Part shown: piece by piece, positions 8,436 through 20,305 of the stretch | Numbering within the stretch: position 1 is the first letter of the stretch | Layout of the letters: each line of letters begins with the position of its first letter | Origin: Lysinibacillus sp. KCTC 33748 | Lineage (GTDB): Bacteria; Bacillota; Bacilli; Bacillales_A; Planococcaceae | DNA: 60,516 bases | Reading direction: 5' to 3' | Assembly (NCBI RefSeq): GCF_002237755.1 | Contig: NZ_MWSJ01000030.1 | Span: 1 to 60,516 of the forward strand | Program-made: the position numbers and the translations under genes | The notes under the pieces: generated by a model | What the model was told of the DNA's origin: nothing | The model's database searches: none | Seen by the model: only the letters and a program-made list of their open reading frames with translations

Positions 8436-9304
8436 AATCTCAAAAAAGTACAATGCACAATCATACAGGTTGTTTATATTTAGTTGGAACACCTATTGGT
8501 AATCTAGAGGATATGAGTGTGCGTGCGTTACGTATTTTAAAGGAAGCAGATATTATTGCTGCTGAGGATACACGTAATACCAAAAAGCTTTGCAACTACT
8601 TTGATATAGCAACACCCCTGATCAGCTATCATGAACATAATATAGAGGTGGGGGGAGAGAAGTTATTAGCATTCTTACGTGAAGGAAAAACAGTTGCATT
8701 AGTTAGTGATGCTGGTCTACCGTGTATTTCCGATCCTGGTGCAGATATAGTCGAAAAAGCAATTGAGCAAGACTTTCCAGTTGTGCCGGTGCCAGGTCCC
8801 AATGCTGCAATATCAGCATTAATCGCCTCCGGATTAACACCGCAGCCATTTTTCTTTTATGGATTTTTAAATCGAGGAAAAAAGGAACGTCGACAGCAAT
8901 TAGAGCAACTAAAAAAACGTCAGGAAACCATTTTGTTTTACGAGGCTCCTCACCGTATAAAGGAAACCTTGAAAGACATGGAATTTATTCTTGGTAATCG
9001 TCGAATTGTATTAGCTCGCGAGCTAACTAAAAAATTCGAAGAGTTTTTACGTGGTACGTTGGCTGAAGCAGTGGAATGGTCACAAACAGAGGAAATTCGA
9101 GGAGAATTTTGTATTGTCCTTGAAGGAAATGAAAATGATGAGGAAGAAAATGATGAACAAGCCTATTGGATGACAATGTCTATTGTTGAACATGTTGATT
9201 ATATTATTGATCAAAATGGTGTTACATCAAAAGAAGCTATAAAAGAAGTGGCCAAACTACGTCAAGTAGCTAAGCGAGAAATCTATAATGAATACCATAG
9301 TTAA
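8432..9304 (+). CDS. rsmI: 16S rRNA (cytidine-1402 2'-O)-methyltransferase
   Basis: A 290-aa tetrapyrrole-methylase-fold enzyme that methylates the ribose of C1402 in the decoding centre of 16S rRNA. Landmarks are [14 protein letters not shown] (residues about 13-26), [24 protein letters not shown] (near 91) and [10 protein letters not shown] (near 145). ATG start with a GGGAGGG site, overlapping yazA by ATGA. A strong terminator follows, so it ends the holB operon. Confidence 0.96.
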   Translation: MKSQKSTMHNHTGCLYLVGTPIGNLEDMSVRALRILKEADIIAAEDTRNTKKLCNYFDIATPLISYHEHNIEVGGEKLLAFLREGKTVALVSDAGLPCISDPGADIVEKAIEQDFPVVPVPGPNAAISALIASGLTPQPFFFYGFLNRGKKERRQQLEQLKKRQETILFYEAPHRIKETLKDMEFILGNRRIVLARELTKKFEEFLRGTLAEAVEWSQTEEIRGEFCIVLEGNENDEEENDEQAYWMTMSIVEHVDYIIDQNGVTSKEAIKEVAKLRQVAKREIYNEYHS

Positions 9305-9312
9305 TGTAAAGA

Positions 9313-9347
9313 AAGAGGTCGCCTTAATATAGGCACCTCTTTTTTTG
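9313..9347 (+). terminator. rho-independent terminator after rsmI
   Basis: Stem AGAGGT-GCC / GGC-ACCTCT with a short loop and a seven-T run. Confidence 0.9.
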
Positions 9348-9405
9348 TATATCTATTCAAATAGGTGGTTAACACCAATTTATTAAGGCCATGCCATGTA
9401 TTTAA

Positions 9406-9689
9406 GCTGATTGGAGTGGAGGCTGGGCGACTCCTTGAGGATCAGCAATAGCGGAACGGAGCTAAAAGCATCACATTCTGTGATAACGCCTCCGTGACCA
9501 ACATCATGCTGTTGCTGTCGCTGCGCTTTCGCACAAACAAAACCCTCTGCTGCCGCTACGTTAGCACTACGCTTTCGCGCAAAAAACATCTGTTGGCCCA
9601 AGCGGCTCATCGGACGCCCCCAGGAAGCTTTGCTCTGTGCGAAAGCGAAGCGGCAGCAACAAAGCGCCCAGTCGGAACGGAAATCAACC
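9406..9689 (+). repeat. repeat family 1 element, copy B
   Basis: Same architecture as the copy at 4783: left end GCTGATTGGAGTGGAGGCTG, then GGCGACTCCTTGAGGATCAG, the CATCACATTCTGTGATAACG palindrome, two family-3 units (near 9510-9600), a further reverse family-3 core GTGCGAAAGCGAAGCGGCAG, and the right end GCGCCCAGTCGGAACGGAAA through ATCAAC. No coding gene is supported here. The remainder of the rsmI-abrB gap up to 9835 is AT-rich without recognisable features. Confidence 0.8.
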
Positions 9690-9835
9690 ATACGTTTTGC
9701 TGAGGAGCATATAAACTATTTAATTGATAATAATTGTAAAAAATAGTACCCTTAACTATGAAAGGTCTGACATGGACATTATAAGGGACTTAAAAATTGG
9801 TTATATTATAGTTATCTTCTATTAAATAATAACGC

Positions 9836-9868
9836 CTCTGGACGCAATTACGCTAAGGAGAAATTGAT
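9836..9868 (+). repeat. decayed family 2 palindrome
   Basis: GGACGCAATTACGCTAAGGA followed by GAAATTGAT aligns with GGACGCAATTATGCCGAGGCATAATTGAT with several substitutions. Confidence 0.5.
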
Positions 9869-9909
9869 AAAAAATAAAACACCCAAATCACTGTGCTTGA
9901 TTTAGGTGT
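9866..9909 (-). terminator. rho-independent terminator of abrB (minus strand)
   Basis: Read on the minus strand: ACACCTAAATCA paired with TGATTTGGGTGT, then TTTATTTTTT. Confidence 0.85.
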
Positions 9910-9917
9910 GTATCAAA

Positions 9918-10196
9918 TTATTTTTTTAAGTTAGATTGGATTTCATTCACTAACATTTCTGCGCCTTCTGGGCTTAAAATTAATTTACCACCAACTAGAC
10001 GGAAGTTATCATCAGAAACTTCACCAGTTACAGCACATGTCATGTTAGGCATATATTTTTTTAAGATGATTTTGTCGTCATCCACATAGATTTCTAAAGC
10101 GTCTTTTTCTGCAATACCTAATGTACGGCGTAATTCGATTGGAATTACTACACGACCTAATTCATCGACTTTACGAACGATTCCTGTTGATTTCAT
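9918..10196 (-). CDS. abrB: transition-state regulator AbrB
   Basis: A 92-aa homodimeric or tetrameric DNA-binding repressor of post-exponential genes. The N-terminal swapped-hairpin domain (MKSTGIVRKVDELGRVVIPI, residues 1-20; through about 52) is the classical AbrB DNA-binding motif with its conserved GRVVIP. A C-terminal multimerisation region follows. ATG start with an AGGAGG site. It is the only protein gene in the first 36 kb on the minus strand, the same position and opposite orientation as in B. subtilis. Spo0A-P normally represses it; I did not find an unambiguous 0A box. Confidence 0.96.
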   Translation of the reverse strand: MKSTGIVRKVDELGRVVIPIELRRTLGIAEKDALEIYVDDDKIILKKYMPNMTCAVTGEVSDDNFRLVGGKLILSPEGAEMLVNEIQSNLKK

Positions 10197-10272
10197 AATT
10201 ATATTTCCTCCTAATGTTAAAAGTTATATTGGTATTTCGTCAAATTTCGACATAATTCCTTGTCTGATAGTT

Positions 10273-10301
10273 ATCATACCAAGTAATGCCATAAACGTCA
10301 A
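10273..10301 (-). promoter_or_regulatory. sigma-A promoter of abrB
   Basis: On the minus strand: TTGACG, a 17-nt spacer and TATGAT, about 70 nt before the abrB start. Confidence 0.75.
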
Positions 10302-10480
10302 TTAATTAATACACTAATATTATTGTTTCGAAAAAATTTTTTGAGAAGAAAACAGATATTTTGGTTTTTTTAAAAGGTTTTTATTATATATTTTAATTTA
10401 TAGTAAAAAAGCTTCTTATTTAATACATTAAATGGATTTATTATATTATTCGACATTTTTCGCGCTCGAGAAACTTTCAA

Positions 10481-10575
10481 CCAATTATGCCTCGGCATAA
10501 TTGCGTCTGGAATCGACTAACATCCTATATTAAGCTCCTTTCTGATTACGTGACACCCACTGAAAGAAGTTGAAA
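10481..10575 (-). repeat. composite repeat (family 2), minus orientation
   Basis: Read on the minus strand it begins CAACTTCTTTCAGTGGGTGT and ends GACGCAATTATGCCGAGGCA-TAATTGG. The palindrome is nearly perfect. It occupies the 420-nt gap between divergent abrB and metS. The rest of that gap is AT-rich leader. Confidence 0.7.
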
Positions 10576-10600
10576 CGAATTTCGTACTTAGTTAGAATAG

Positions 10601-12610
<2,010 letters not shown>

Positions 12611-12624
12611 ACAATTTTAGGAAG

Positions 12625-12657
12625 GCCTGCTGAATAAAAAAAGTTCAGCAGGCTTTT
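12625..12657 (+). terminator. rho-independent terminator after metS
   Basis: Stem CCTGCTGAA / TTCAGCAGG with an A-rich loop and a TTTT tail. Confidence 0.9.
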
Positions 12658-12768
12658 AAAATCCATTTGAAAATGAGTAATTTATTATCTCGAAATAATT
12701 TATTTGCGGTAAAAATTAGATTTTTTTAGGTAAAAAGTAACAAATGAGGGCGCTTTGGTTATGCGAAA

Positions 12769-12777
12769 TGTTATAAT
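12769..12777 (+). promoter_or_regulatory. extended -10 promoter for tatD
   Basis: TG-T-TATAAT, about 85 nt before the tatD start; no clear -35. Confidence 0.5.
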
Positions 12778-12862
12778 ACAAAATTGTTTGTAATAAATTT
12801 GTAACAGTTATGTAAAATACGAAATAATAATTTTTAATAAAATCTATGTTAGGAGAATGACG

Positions 12863-13633
12863 ATGTTCATTGATACACATGTACACTTAAACGCAGATCA
12901 GTATGAAGAGGATTTACAAGAGGTTATAGATAGAGCTCTTGAGGCCAAAGTAGAAACGATGGTTGTTGTTGGTTTCGATCGCAAAACCATTGAAAAAACA
13001 ATGCAACTAGTTGAGCAATATGATTTTGTTTATGGTGTCATAGGCTGGCACCCGGTTGACGCCATTGATTGTAAACAAGAGGACTTAGATTGGATTGAGG
13101 AATTAGCAGCACATCCAAAGATAGTGGGTATTGGTGAAACTGGGTTGGACTATTATTGGGATAAATCACCGAAAGATGTTCAACAAGCACTTTTCCGCAA
13201 GCAGATTCATTTGGCACAAAAGTTGAATTTACCAATCATTATTCATAACAGAGATGCAACTGGGGATGTTGTTCAAATTTTACGAGAAGAAAATGCAGCT
13301 TCCGTGGGAGGCGTTATGCATTGCTTTAGTGGCAGCGTGGAAACCGCACATGAATGTATTGCTATGAATTTTATGATTAGTCTTGGTGGACCGGTGACAT
13401 TTAAAAACGCACGAATGCCGAAAGAAGTAGCGACAGAAATACCAGTAGAGCATTTGATGATCGAAACAGATGCACCGTATTTAGCGCCCCATCCATATCG
13501 AGGAAAACGTAATGAACCAGCTTTCGTACCGTTAGTTGCAGAAGAAATTGCACGTTTAAAGGGTTTACCGATTGAGGAAATTGCACAGGTAACGACAACC
13601 AATGCGAAAAAATTTTTTAAGATTGACAATTAA
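12863..13633 (+). CDS. yabD: TatD family metal-dependent DNase (YabD)
   Basis: A 256-aa TIM-barrel hydrolase of the TatD family. The metal-binding residues are all present: DTHVHLN at residue 4, GETGLDYYW (about 92), IHNRD (about 127), HCFSGS (about 153) and ETDAPYLAP (about 203). The ATG at 12863 is chosen because AGGAGA lies directly before an earlier ATG at 12857, leaving that ATG no spacing. Position between metS and yabE is as in B. subtilis. Confidence 0.95.
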   Translation: MFIDTHVHLNADQYEEDLQEVIDRALEAKVETMVVVGFDRKTIEKTMQLVEQYDFVYGVIGWHPVDAIDCKQEDLDWIEELAAHPKIVGIGETGLDYYWDKSPKDVQQALFRKQIHLAQKLNLPIIIHNRDATGDVVQILREENAASVGGVMHCFSGSVETAHECIAMNFMISLGGPVTFKNARMPKEVATEIPVEHLMIETDAPYLAPHPYRGKRNEPAFVPLVAEEIARLKGLPIEEIAQVTTTNAKKFFKIDN

Positions 13634-13642
13634 CTAGCTGAG

Positions 13643-13764
13643 ACGCCTCCAATACTAGGTTTGTGGTTGGCTAAAAAGGCTATGTCAATTTTCTTAGAAA
13701 TACATTCGGGTTGACAGTGCCAAATCTAGTACGTATAATCCAACCTTGTATATTAAGGAGGCGT
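13643..13764 (+). promoter_or_regulatory. long-range inverted repeat covering the yabE ribosome-binding site
   Basis: ACGCCTCC (13643-13650) and GGTTGG (13665-13670) are perfectly complementary, in order, to CCAACC (13740-13745) and GGAGGCGT (13757-13764). The 3' arm is the yabE Shine-Dalgarno and runs straight into six T residues. In RNA read through from tatD this would form a terminator-like stem hiding the site. RNA started at the internal promoter (13711-13739) lacks the 5' arm. Confidence 0.55.
13711..13739 (+). promoter_or_regulatory. consensus sigma-A promoter of yabE
   Basis: TTGACA, 17-nt spacer, TATAAT: a perfect match. The predicted start near 13746 leaves a leader of about 25 nt. 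Confidence 0.9.
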
Positions 13765-13770
13765 TTTTTC

Positions 13771-14991
13771 ATGTCAAATAATTCCATGAAAAACTTGTTC
13801 TTAGGATCATTGAGGAGTAAGCAAACAGTAATAAGCGTTATTTCACTTATTCTGTTTGTATCTGTAATTTCATTCGTACTTTATCAAGGTACTAAAAAAA
13901 CCGTAACGCTGGATGCGAACGGAGAAGCAATCGAAGTAACGACACATGCCAAAACTGTAGAACAATTATTACAAGGTCAAAATATAGACGTAGCAGAGCA
14001 TGACAAAATATCACCCTCTCTGAACACCAAAATTGTTAATGGATTAGCAATTTCATGGGAACAGGCAAAAGAAGTAACTATTTCAGTTGATGGAAATCAG
14101 TCAAAAGTTTGGACAACTGAAACACAAGTGAAAGACATTTTGAAAGAAGCGAATATTGAAGTATCAGAGCATGATTCTTTAAAACAAGGCATAGATACAG
14201 AAGTAGGAGCAGACAACAAGATCGATATTCAAAAAGCGTTTCAAGTATCACTTGTCGATGGCGTAAACAAAAGACAAGTATGGTCCACTTCGACTACGGT
14301 CGCTAACTTTTTAAAACAACAAGGAATTCAGCTAAATGAATTCGATCGTGTCGAGAATAACCTGAAGGACGTAATCACTCCACAGAGTAAAATCACAGTA
14401 GTTCGCGTAGAAAAGGTTATCGATGTAGTGGAAGACTCTTTAGATTTCACAATTGAAAAGAAGCAAGATGCTTCATTGCAAAAGGGAAAACAAAAAATTG
14501 TAACAGCAGGCCAAAAAGGTTTAATGACTAAAACGTATGAAATCGTAAAAGAGAACGGCCAAGTTGTAGCTAAAAATCTACAATCTAAAAATGTTGTAAA
14601 AGAACCGCAGAAGCAAGTAGTTGCAGTAGGGACTAAAACAGTAGTAGCTACTGTTGCTAGTGCATCGACAGTTTCACGTGGGTCAACAGAGCCAGCTAGC
14701 GGTAGAGAATTTTATGTAACGGCAACTGCCTATACACCGTATTGTAATGGCTGCTCGGGGACATCTGCCACTGGCATTGATTTACGATCAAACTCTGGTT
14801 TGAAAGTAATTGCAGTAGACCCTTCTGTTATTAAGCTTGGCTCAAAAGTTTGGGTCGAAGGCTATGGAACAGCTATAGCAGGGGATACTGGTGGTGCAAT
14901 TAAGGGTAATAAGATCGACATACTTGTACAAACGGAATCTCAAGCAAGTTCTTGGGGAGTTAGGAAAGTTCGCATAAAAGTATTAAATTAA
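13771..14991 (+). CDS. yabE: YabE-like cell-wall protein: DUF348 repeats, G5 and 3D domains
   Basis: A 406-aa exported cell-surface protein. An N-terminal membrane anchor or uncleaved signal (about 21-40, ISVISLILFVSVISFVLY) is followed by three DUF348 repeats (about 43-100, 101-158, 159-215), a G5 domain (about 216-290) and a C-terminal 3D domain (about 315-406) with GDTGGAIKGNKIDI holding the aspartates that name it. The 3D domain resembles the double-psi barrel of resuscitation-promoting factors (Sps family) and MltA-type transglycosylases, so a muralytic role is likely but unproved. ATG start with an AAGGAGGCG site. An earlier in-frame TTG at 13711 is the -35 box. Confidence 0.92.
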   Translation: MSNNSMKNLFLGSLRSKQTVISVISLILFVSVISFVLYQGTKKTVTLDANGEAIEVTTHAKTVEQLLQGQNIDVAEHDKISPSLNTKIVNGLAISWEQAKEVTISVDGNQSKVWTTETQVKDILKEANIEVSEHDSLKQGIDTEVGADNKIDIQKAFQVSLVDGVNKRQVWSTSTTVANFLKQQGIQLNEFDRVENNLKDVITPQSKITVVRVEKVIDVVEDSLDFTIEKKQDASLQKGKQKIVTAGQKGLMTKTYEIVKENGQVVAKNLQSKNVVKEPQKQVVAVGTKTVVATVASASTVSRGSTEPASGREFYVTATAYTPYCNGCSGTSATGIDLRSNSGLKVIAVDPSVIKLGSKVWVEGYGTAIAGDTGGAIKGNKIDILVQTESQASSWGVRKVRIKVLN

Positions 14992-15032
14992 AAAAATTGT
15001 AAAATTAATCAAAAATGTTTTTTCACTTACTG

Positions 15033-15067
15033 GCTTTCCCGTTTTGACTGGCGGGGGAGCTTTTTTT
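15033..15067 (+). terminator. rho-independent terminator after yabE
   Basis: Stem GCTTTCCCG / CGGGGGAGC (two G:U pairs) followed by seven T residues. Confidence 0.85.
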
Positions 15068-15111
15068 ATCTTTTTTCAGTATTTGTACTGGAGGATAAAT
15101 ATAGTCCTATC

Positions 15112-15214
15112 TACAGAAATTAAGCTGGAACATCAACTGCTCGGTTTACTCGAAAGAGAAAGTACAAGCAAAAGCATAAGGTAAGTAGCCGTGAATTTCT
15201 GTACAATCATACAG
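15112..15214 (+). promoter_or_regulatory. alternative hairpins upstream of rnmV
   Basis: TACAGAAATT (15112-15121) is a perfect 10-bp complement of AATTTCTGTA (15194-15203). The end of that second arm, CTGTA, can pair instead with TACAG at 15210-15214 (6-nt loop). The two folds exclude each other. The stretch from 15069 to 15261 has no gene. Confidence 0.35.
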
Positions 15215-15261
15215 TGCAGTTGTAAAATGGTCTGAAGATAAGGTAGAAAAGAGGGGCCTTT

Positions 15262-16702
<1,441 letters not shown>

Positions 16703-16764
16703 AAAATTTTTGTTAACTTTTTTGAGTATACGTAAAAAAACATGAGGTTTTTATGAAAAATAAG

Positions 16765-16794
16765 TTGACAATATTTATAATCTGCTGATAAAAT
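16765..16794 (+). promoter_or_regulatory. veg promoter 1 (sigma-A)
   Basis: TTGACA, 18-nt spacer, TAAAAT. It is the upstream member of a tandem pair. Confidence 0.7.
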
Positions 16795-16805
16795 ATTATA
16801 TTTTG

Positions 16806-16834
16806 TTGACATTTTTGGGCGTATCGCTTATACT
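16806..16834 (+). promoter_or_regulatory. veg promoter 2 (sigma-A)
   Basis: TTGACA, 17-nt spacer, TATACT, 25 nt before the start codon. The B. subtilis veg gene is also known for strong tandem vegetative promoters. Confidence 0.85.
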
Positions 16835-16859
16835 AATAAATAGTGAGGTGTAAGCGAAA

Positions 16860-17120
16860 ATGCCAAAAACTTTAGCGGACATTAAAAAGTCGTTGGATTG
16901 TCATTTGGGTAAACGTTTGCAGTTAAGAGCAAACGGAGGTCGCAAGAAAACGGTCGAGTGTGCAGGGGTATTGCGTGAGACGTATCGCGCTATCTTTGTG
17001 GTTGAGCTTGATCAAGAAGACAATACGTGCAAGCGCGTATCGTATAGTTACACAGATATTTTAACTGAAGCAGTAGAGATTACATTTTTAGACGAAGCAA
17101 AAGCTGCTATCGCAAAATAG
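16860..17120 (+). CDS. veg: Veg protein
   Basis: An 86-aa small basic beta-rich protein of the Veg family, highly expressed in vegetative cells and reported to stimulate biofilm formation in B. subtilis, probably by affecting SinR. Typical features are [19 protein letters not shown] and [18 protein letters not shown] start with GTGAGGTG upstream. It has its own promoters and terminator. Confidence 0.95.
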   Translation: MPKTLADIKKSLDCHLGKRLQLRANGGRKKTVECAGVLRETYRAIFVVELDQEDNTCKRVSYSYTDILTEAVEITFLDEAKAAIAK

Positions 17121-17146
17121 TTTCTAGTACTTATTTCTATATTTTG

Positions 17147-17190
17147 AAACACTCATGTATGTTAAAAACTACATGAGTGTTTTACGTTTT
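17147..17190 (+). terminator. rho-independent terminator after veg
   Basis: Stem AAACACTCATGTA / TACATGAGTGTTT followed by a T-rich tail (TTACGTTTT). Confidence 0.85.
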
Positions 17191-17234
17191 CTGGGACATA
17201 CTAAATTCGTCAGTTGTAAAAGGAGGAGTTTATT

Positions 17235-17414
17235 ATGCCTAGAAAGGGTATCATGTCACCTCGTTTAAAAGAAGAGATCGCTAAAGAGCTTGGATTTTAT
17301 GATGTTGTGCAACGAGAAGGTTGGGGCGGCATTAAAGCTCGAGACGCCGGTAATATGGTCAAACGTGCCATCGAAATGGCTGAAAGAGCTAATGAGCAAG
17401 AAAATAATAAGTAG
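17235..17414 (+). CDS. sspF: small acid-soluble spore protein SspF-like
   Basis: A 59-aa protein, [20 protein letters not shown] at the N-terminus and a central [15 protein letters not shown] matching the second alpha/beta-type SASP motif (G-x-I-x-x-x-x-G/A-G-x-x-V). It would be made in the forespore and bind spore DNA. ATG start with an AGGAGGAG site. Location after veg is as in B. subtilis. No clear sigma-G promoter was found in the 45 nt between the veg terminator and the start. Confidence 0.93.
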   Translation: MPRKGIMSPRLKEEIAKELGFYDVVQREGWGGIKARDAGNMVKRAIEMAERANEQENNK

Positions 17415-17470
17415 CCTGAACTAGACTGCTTATTAGAAGTCTCTCATCTCTATAGTGGTGAGAGGAGTCA

Positions 17471-17571
17471 CTTTTCAGCGGGAGTCCAGGCATCTTTGAA
17501 AGTGCCTGAGGTCCAACGCCGTGTTTGCCTAATGCCTTCGGCGGACGCAATTATGCCGAGGCTTAATTGAT
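17471..17571 (+). repeat. composite repeat (family 2)
   Basis: Begins CTTTTCAGCGGGAGTCCAGG and ends GGACGCAATTATGCCGAGGC-TTAATTGA. A local stem, AGGCATCTTTGAAAGTGCCT, lies within. It fills much of the 460-nt sspF-ispE gap. Confidence 0.7.
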
Positions 17572-17623
17572 CTTCAGCAGGGATGAAAGCTTCCTGTAGA
17601 CACAACAACACAACTGACGAGAG

Positions 17624-17664
17624 AGAACCGTTACACCATTTAGGGGTATACGGTTCTTTTTTTC
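17624..17664 (+). terminator. rho-independent terminator in the sspF-ispE gap
   Basis: Stem AGAACCGT / ACGGTTCT with an inner ACC / GGT extension and a seven-T run. It probably insulates ispE from sspF. Confidence 0.85.
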
Positions 17665-17683
17665 CATTTTCGCTTTCCCATTA

Positions 17684-17692
17684 TGGTAAAAT
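17684..17692 (+). promoter_or_regulatory. extended -10 promoter for ispE
   Basis: TG-G-TAAAAT, immediately downstream of the terminator. The same ATGGTAAAAT string occurs before pth at 24571. The leader to ispE would be about 180 nt. Confidence 0.45.
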
Positions 17693-17877
17693 AAAATGAA
17701 TTAAAAGATGAACAACAGATTTATCTTCATTCAGAAAATCTTTAATATAGCTAAAATGAACGCCGGCTGCTGATATTTTGTAACAGAAGAATCCTACATT
17801 TAAGATAGTGGGAGGTTCAAGTATCGACTGAATGATCTGGCGGTAATTGTTAAGTGGAGCTATAAGGAGGAAGAAAG

Positions 17878-18744
17878 ATGCTTTATGTAAAGGCGCCTGC
17901 AAAAATAAATTTAACATTAGATGTGCTTTATAAAAGACCAGATAATTATCATGAAGTAGAGATGGTCATGACGACTGTGGATTTAGCTGATCGTATTTGT
18001 TTAGAATCTCGGGAAGATGGTGTAATAGAAATAATTTCGACTGATAATTTCGTACCGAACGATCATCGGAATTTTGCTTATCAGGCAGCGCGTCTAGTTA
18101 AAGATACATACGGCATTGGACAAGGTGTATCCATTACTATAGAAAAGGAAATACCAATCGCGGCGGGATTAGCGGGTGGCAGTAGTGACGCGGCTGCTAC
18201 ACTGAAGGGTTTAAATGAGCTGTGGAATTTAGGGTTATCTATAGATGAGTTAGCTGAATTAGGTGCGAAAATTGGTTCAGATGTTTCGTTTTGTGTCTAT
18301 GGTGGCACAGCATTAGCAACGGGGCGTGGAGAAAAAATTCAGGAATTGCCTGCACCACCAAACTGCTGGGTAGTTTTAGCTAAACCTAAAATAGGTGTCT
18401 CTACTGCAGAAGTATATGGAGGGCTAAAGGTTGAAGGGTTAGAACATCCAAATACGAAGCAAATGATTCGTGCTATTGAAACGGAAGATTATGAGCTACT
18501 ATGTGCATCATTAGGAAATGTTTTGGAAACTGTAACATTTAATCTGCATCCAGAGGTAGTAATGTTAAAGGAACAGATGAAGCGCTTTGGAGCAGATGCA
18601 ACATTAATGAGTGGAAGCGGTCCGACGGTGTTCGGTTTAGTGGATAGTGAAGCTCGAGTAAGTCGCATTTATAATGGTTTACGTGGTTTTTGCGAAGAAG
18701 TATATGCGGTTCGGATTTTAGGCGAGCGAAATACGCTTGCTTAA
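17878..18744 (+). CDS. ispE: 4-diphosphocytidyl-2-C-methyl-D-erythritol kinase
   Basis: A 288-aa GHMP kinase of the MEP isoprenoid pathway. It has [13 protein letters not shown] (residues 4-16), the ATP loop [17 protein letters not shown] (about 93-109) and the third motif [12 protein letters not shown] (about 242-253). ATG start with AAGGAGGAAG. It precedes purR as in B. subtilis. Confidence 0.96.
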   Translation: MLYVKAPAKINLTLDVLYKRPDNYHEVEMVMTTVDLADRICLESREDGVIEIISTDNFVPNDHRNFAYQAARLVKDTYGIGQGVSITIEKEIPIAAGLAGGSSDAAATLKGLNELWNLGLSIDELAELGAKIGSDVSFCVYGGTALATGRGEKIQELPAPPNCWVVLAKPKIGVSTAEVYGGLKVEGLEHPNTKQMIRAIETEDYELLCASLGNVLETVTFNLHPEVVMLKEQMKRFGADATLMSGSGPTVFGLVDSEARVSRIYNGLRGFCEEVYAVRILGERNTLA

Positions 18745-18800
18745 AACCGCAAATTTGTGTTAATTTTACCTATAAATATTCGTGTTTAGGAGAGGGTCGC

Positions 18801-19634
18801 ATGAAATGGAAGCGTAGTGAACGACTAGTTGATATGACGTACTATTTACTAGAACATCCACATCAGCTGATCCCGCTAACTTATTTTTCTGAACTATATC
18901 AATCTGCAAAGTCCTCCATTAGTGAAGATTTGACGATTGTAAAAGAAACTTTCGAAGAAAAAGGAATCGGGTTATTGATGACAGTACCGGGCGCTGCAGG
19001 AGGAGTAAAGTATATTCCTAAAATGTCCGAAGCCGAGGTCCGTTTAGTTATTCATGATTTAAAAGCGGAGCTTGAGCATTCAGATCGTTTATTACCAGGC
19101 GGTTATTTATTTATGACGGATTTACTCGGCAATCCAGATTTAATTAATCGAGTTGGTAAGGTATTTGCATCCGCATTTGCTGATCAACAAATTGATGTCA
19201 TAATGACTGTCGCTACAAAGGGTATTTCTATTGCCCATGCGATAGCAAGACATTTAAATGTACCGGTTGTTGTTGTCAGAAGAGATAGTAAGGTAACTGA
19301 AGGATCTACAGTTAGCATCAACTATGTATCTGGTTCTTCCAGACGAATCCAGACAATGGTATTATCAAAAAGAAGCATGAAGAGTGGGCAACGAGTGCTT
19401 ATTACTGACGACTTTATGAAGGTCGGCGGTACAATGAACGGCATGAAAAATCTATTAGAGGAGTTTGACTGTCAACTAGCTGGTATTGCAGTGCTTGTAG
19501 AGGCTGAGCATGCAGACGAAACTTTAGTAGATGATTATTATTCACTAGTGAAGCTTCATGAGGTCAATGAAAAAGACCGTACAATTGCATTAAGTGAAGG
19601 TAACTATTTTTCTAAAAGGGGAAATGACAAATGA
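18801..19634 (+). CDS. purR: purine operon repressor PurR
   Basis: A 277-aa protein with an N-terminal winged helix (about 1-74) and a C-terminal PRTase-fold domain that senses PRPP but lacks catalysis. The PRPP motif [13 protein letters not shown] lies near residue 200. The ATG at 18801 follows TTAGGAGAGGG; the frame is open further upstream into the end of ispE but without a good start. It overlaps ridA by 4 nt (ATGA). Confidence 0.95.
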   Translation: MKWKRSERLVDMTYYLLEHPHQLIPLTYFSELYQSAKSSISEDLTIVKETFEEKGIGLLMTVPGAAGGVKYIPKMSEAEVRLVIHDLKAELEHSDRLLPGGYLFMTDLLGNPDLINRVGKVFASAFADQQIDVIMTVATKGISIAHAIARHLNVPVVVVRRDSKVTEGSTVSINYVSGSSRRIQTMVLSKRSMKSGQRVLITDDFMKVGGTMNGMKNLLEEFDCQLAGIAVLVEAEHADETLVDDYYSLVKLHEVNEKDRTIALSEGNYFSKRGNDK

Positions 19635-20005
19635 AAGTAGTAGCAACAACAAATGCACCAGCAGCAATTGGACCATATTCACAGGGAATTATTGTAAATG
19701 GCATGTTTTATAGCTCAGGTCAGATTCCACTAACAGCAACAGGCGAATTAGTGGAAGGTGATATCACTGTTCAAACAAATCAAGTATTTGCTAATTTGAA
19801 AGCCGTTTTAGAAGCTGCTGGAGCATCTTTAGACAGCGTTGTTAAAACGACCGTTTTTATGAAGGATATGAACGACTTTGTTGCGATGAATGAAGTATAT
19901 GCTAGCCACTTCGGGGATCATAAACCAGCACGTTCAGCAGTGGAAGTTGCGCGTCTTCCAAAAGATGTAAGTGTAGAAATTGAAGTTATTGCTATCGTTA
20001 AATAA
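19631..20005 (+). CDS. ridA: RidA family deaminase (YabJ)
   Basis: A 124-aa trimeric enamine/imine deaminase that clears reactive 2-aminoacrylate-type intermediates. GPYSQGI (about 17-23), [16 protein letters not shown] and the conserved arginine in [13 protein letters not shown] (about 102-114) are present. Translationally coupled to purR. In B. subtilis it was linked to purine repression, hence the pairing. Confidence 0.95.
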   Translation: MKVVATTNAPAAIGPYSQGIIVNGMFYSSGQIPLTATGELVEGDITVQTNQVFANLKAVLEAAGASLDSVVKTTVFMKDMNDFVAMNEVYASHFGDHKPARSAVEVARLPKDVSVEIEVIAIVK

Positions 20006-20017
20006 GAAATAAATTAA

Positions 20018-20062
20018 GCTCACTGAAAGAGAAATGATTAACTCTTTTAGTGGGCCTTTTTT
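20018..20062 (+). terminator. rho-independent terminator after ridA
   Basis: Stem GCTCACTGAAAGAG / CTCTTTTAGTGGGC followed by six T residues. Confidence 0.9.
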
Positions 20063-20084
20063 ATTCTCCGTTCTAAAATGTTTT

Positions 20085-20140
20085 TGTAGACGAAAGCGAA
20101 GCGATAGCAACAAATGCTTTCTGGCGAAAGTGGAGCGTCG
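20085..20140 (-). repeat. family 3 repeat units in the ridA-spoVG gap
   Basis: GTAGACGAAAGCGAAGCGAT followed by AGCAACAAATG, and then CTGGCGAAAGTGGAGCGTCG, both variants of the reverse family-3 core GTGCGAAAGCGAAGCGACAGCAACAA. Confidence 0.55.
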
Positions 20141-20234
20141 GGGTGACTGACAAACAATTGTCAAAAATTACGTAAATTAGAGGAAATTACACTAATAAGT
20201 ATTCAAATTTTTTAGAAAATTTGATAGACTATAA

Positions 20235-20261
20235 AAAGGAAAATATTCGGTAATAAAGAAT
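20235..20261 (+). promoter_or_regulatory. probable sigma-H promoter of spoVG
   Basis: AAAGGAAAA, 12 nt, then AAGAAT fits the sigma-H pattern (RnAGGAnnn ... GAAT). It lies in a very AT-rich tract, as at the sigma-H promoter of B. subtilis spoVG. Confidence 0.6.
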
Positions 20262-20305
20262 ATTATAGTTATATTTAGGCATCTAAGAAGAGAGGTGGTG
20301 AGAAA

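Noticed and set aside
13711..13770. TTG at 13711 as the start of yabE
   Set aside because: It is the -35 box of a perfect promoter; the ATG at 13771 has a strong ribosome-binding site.
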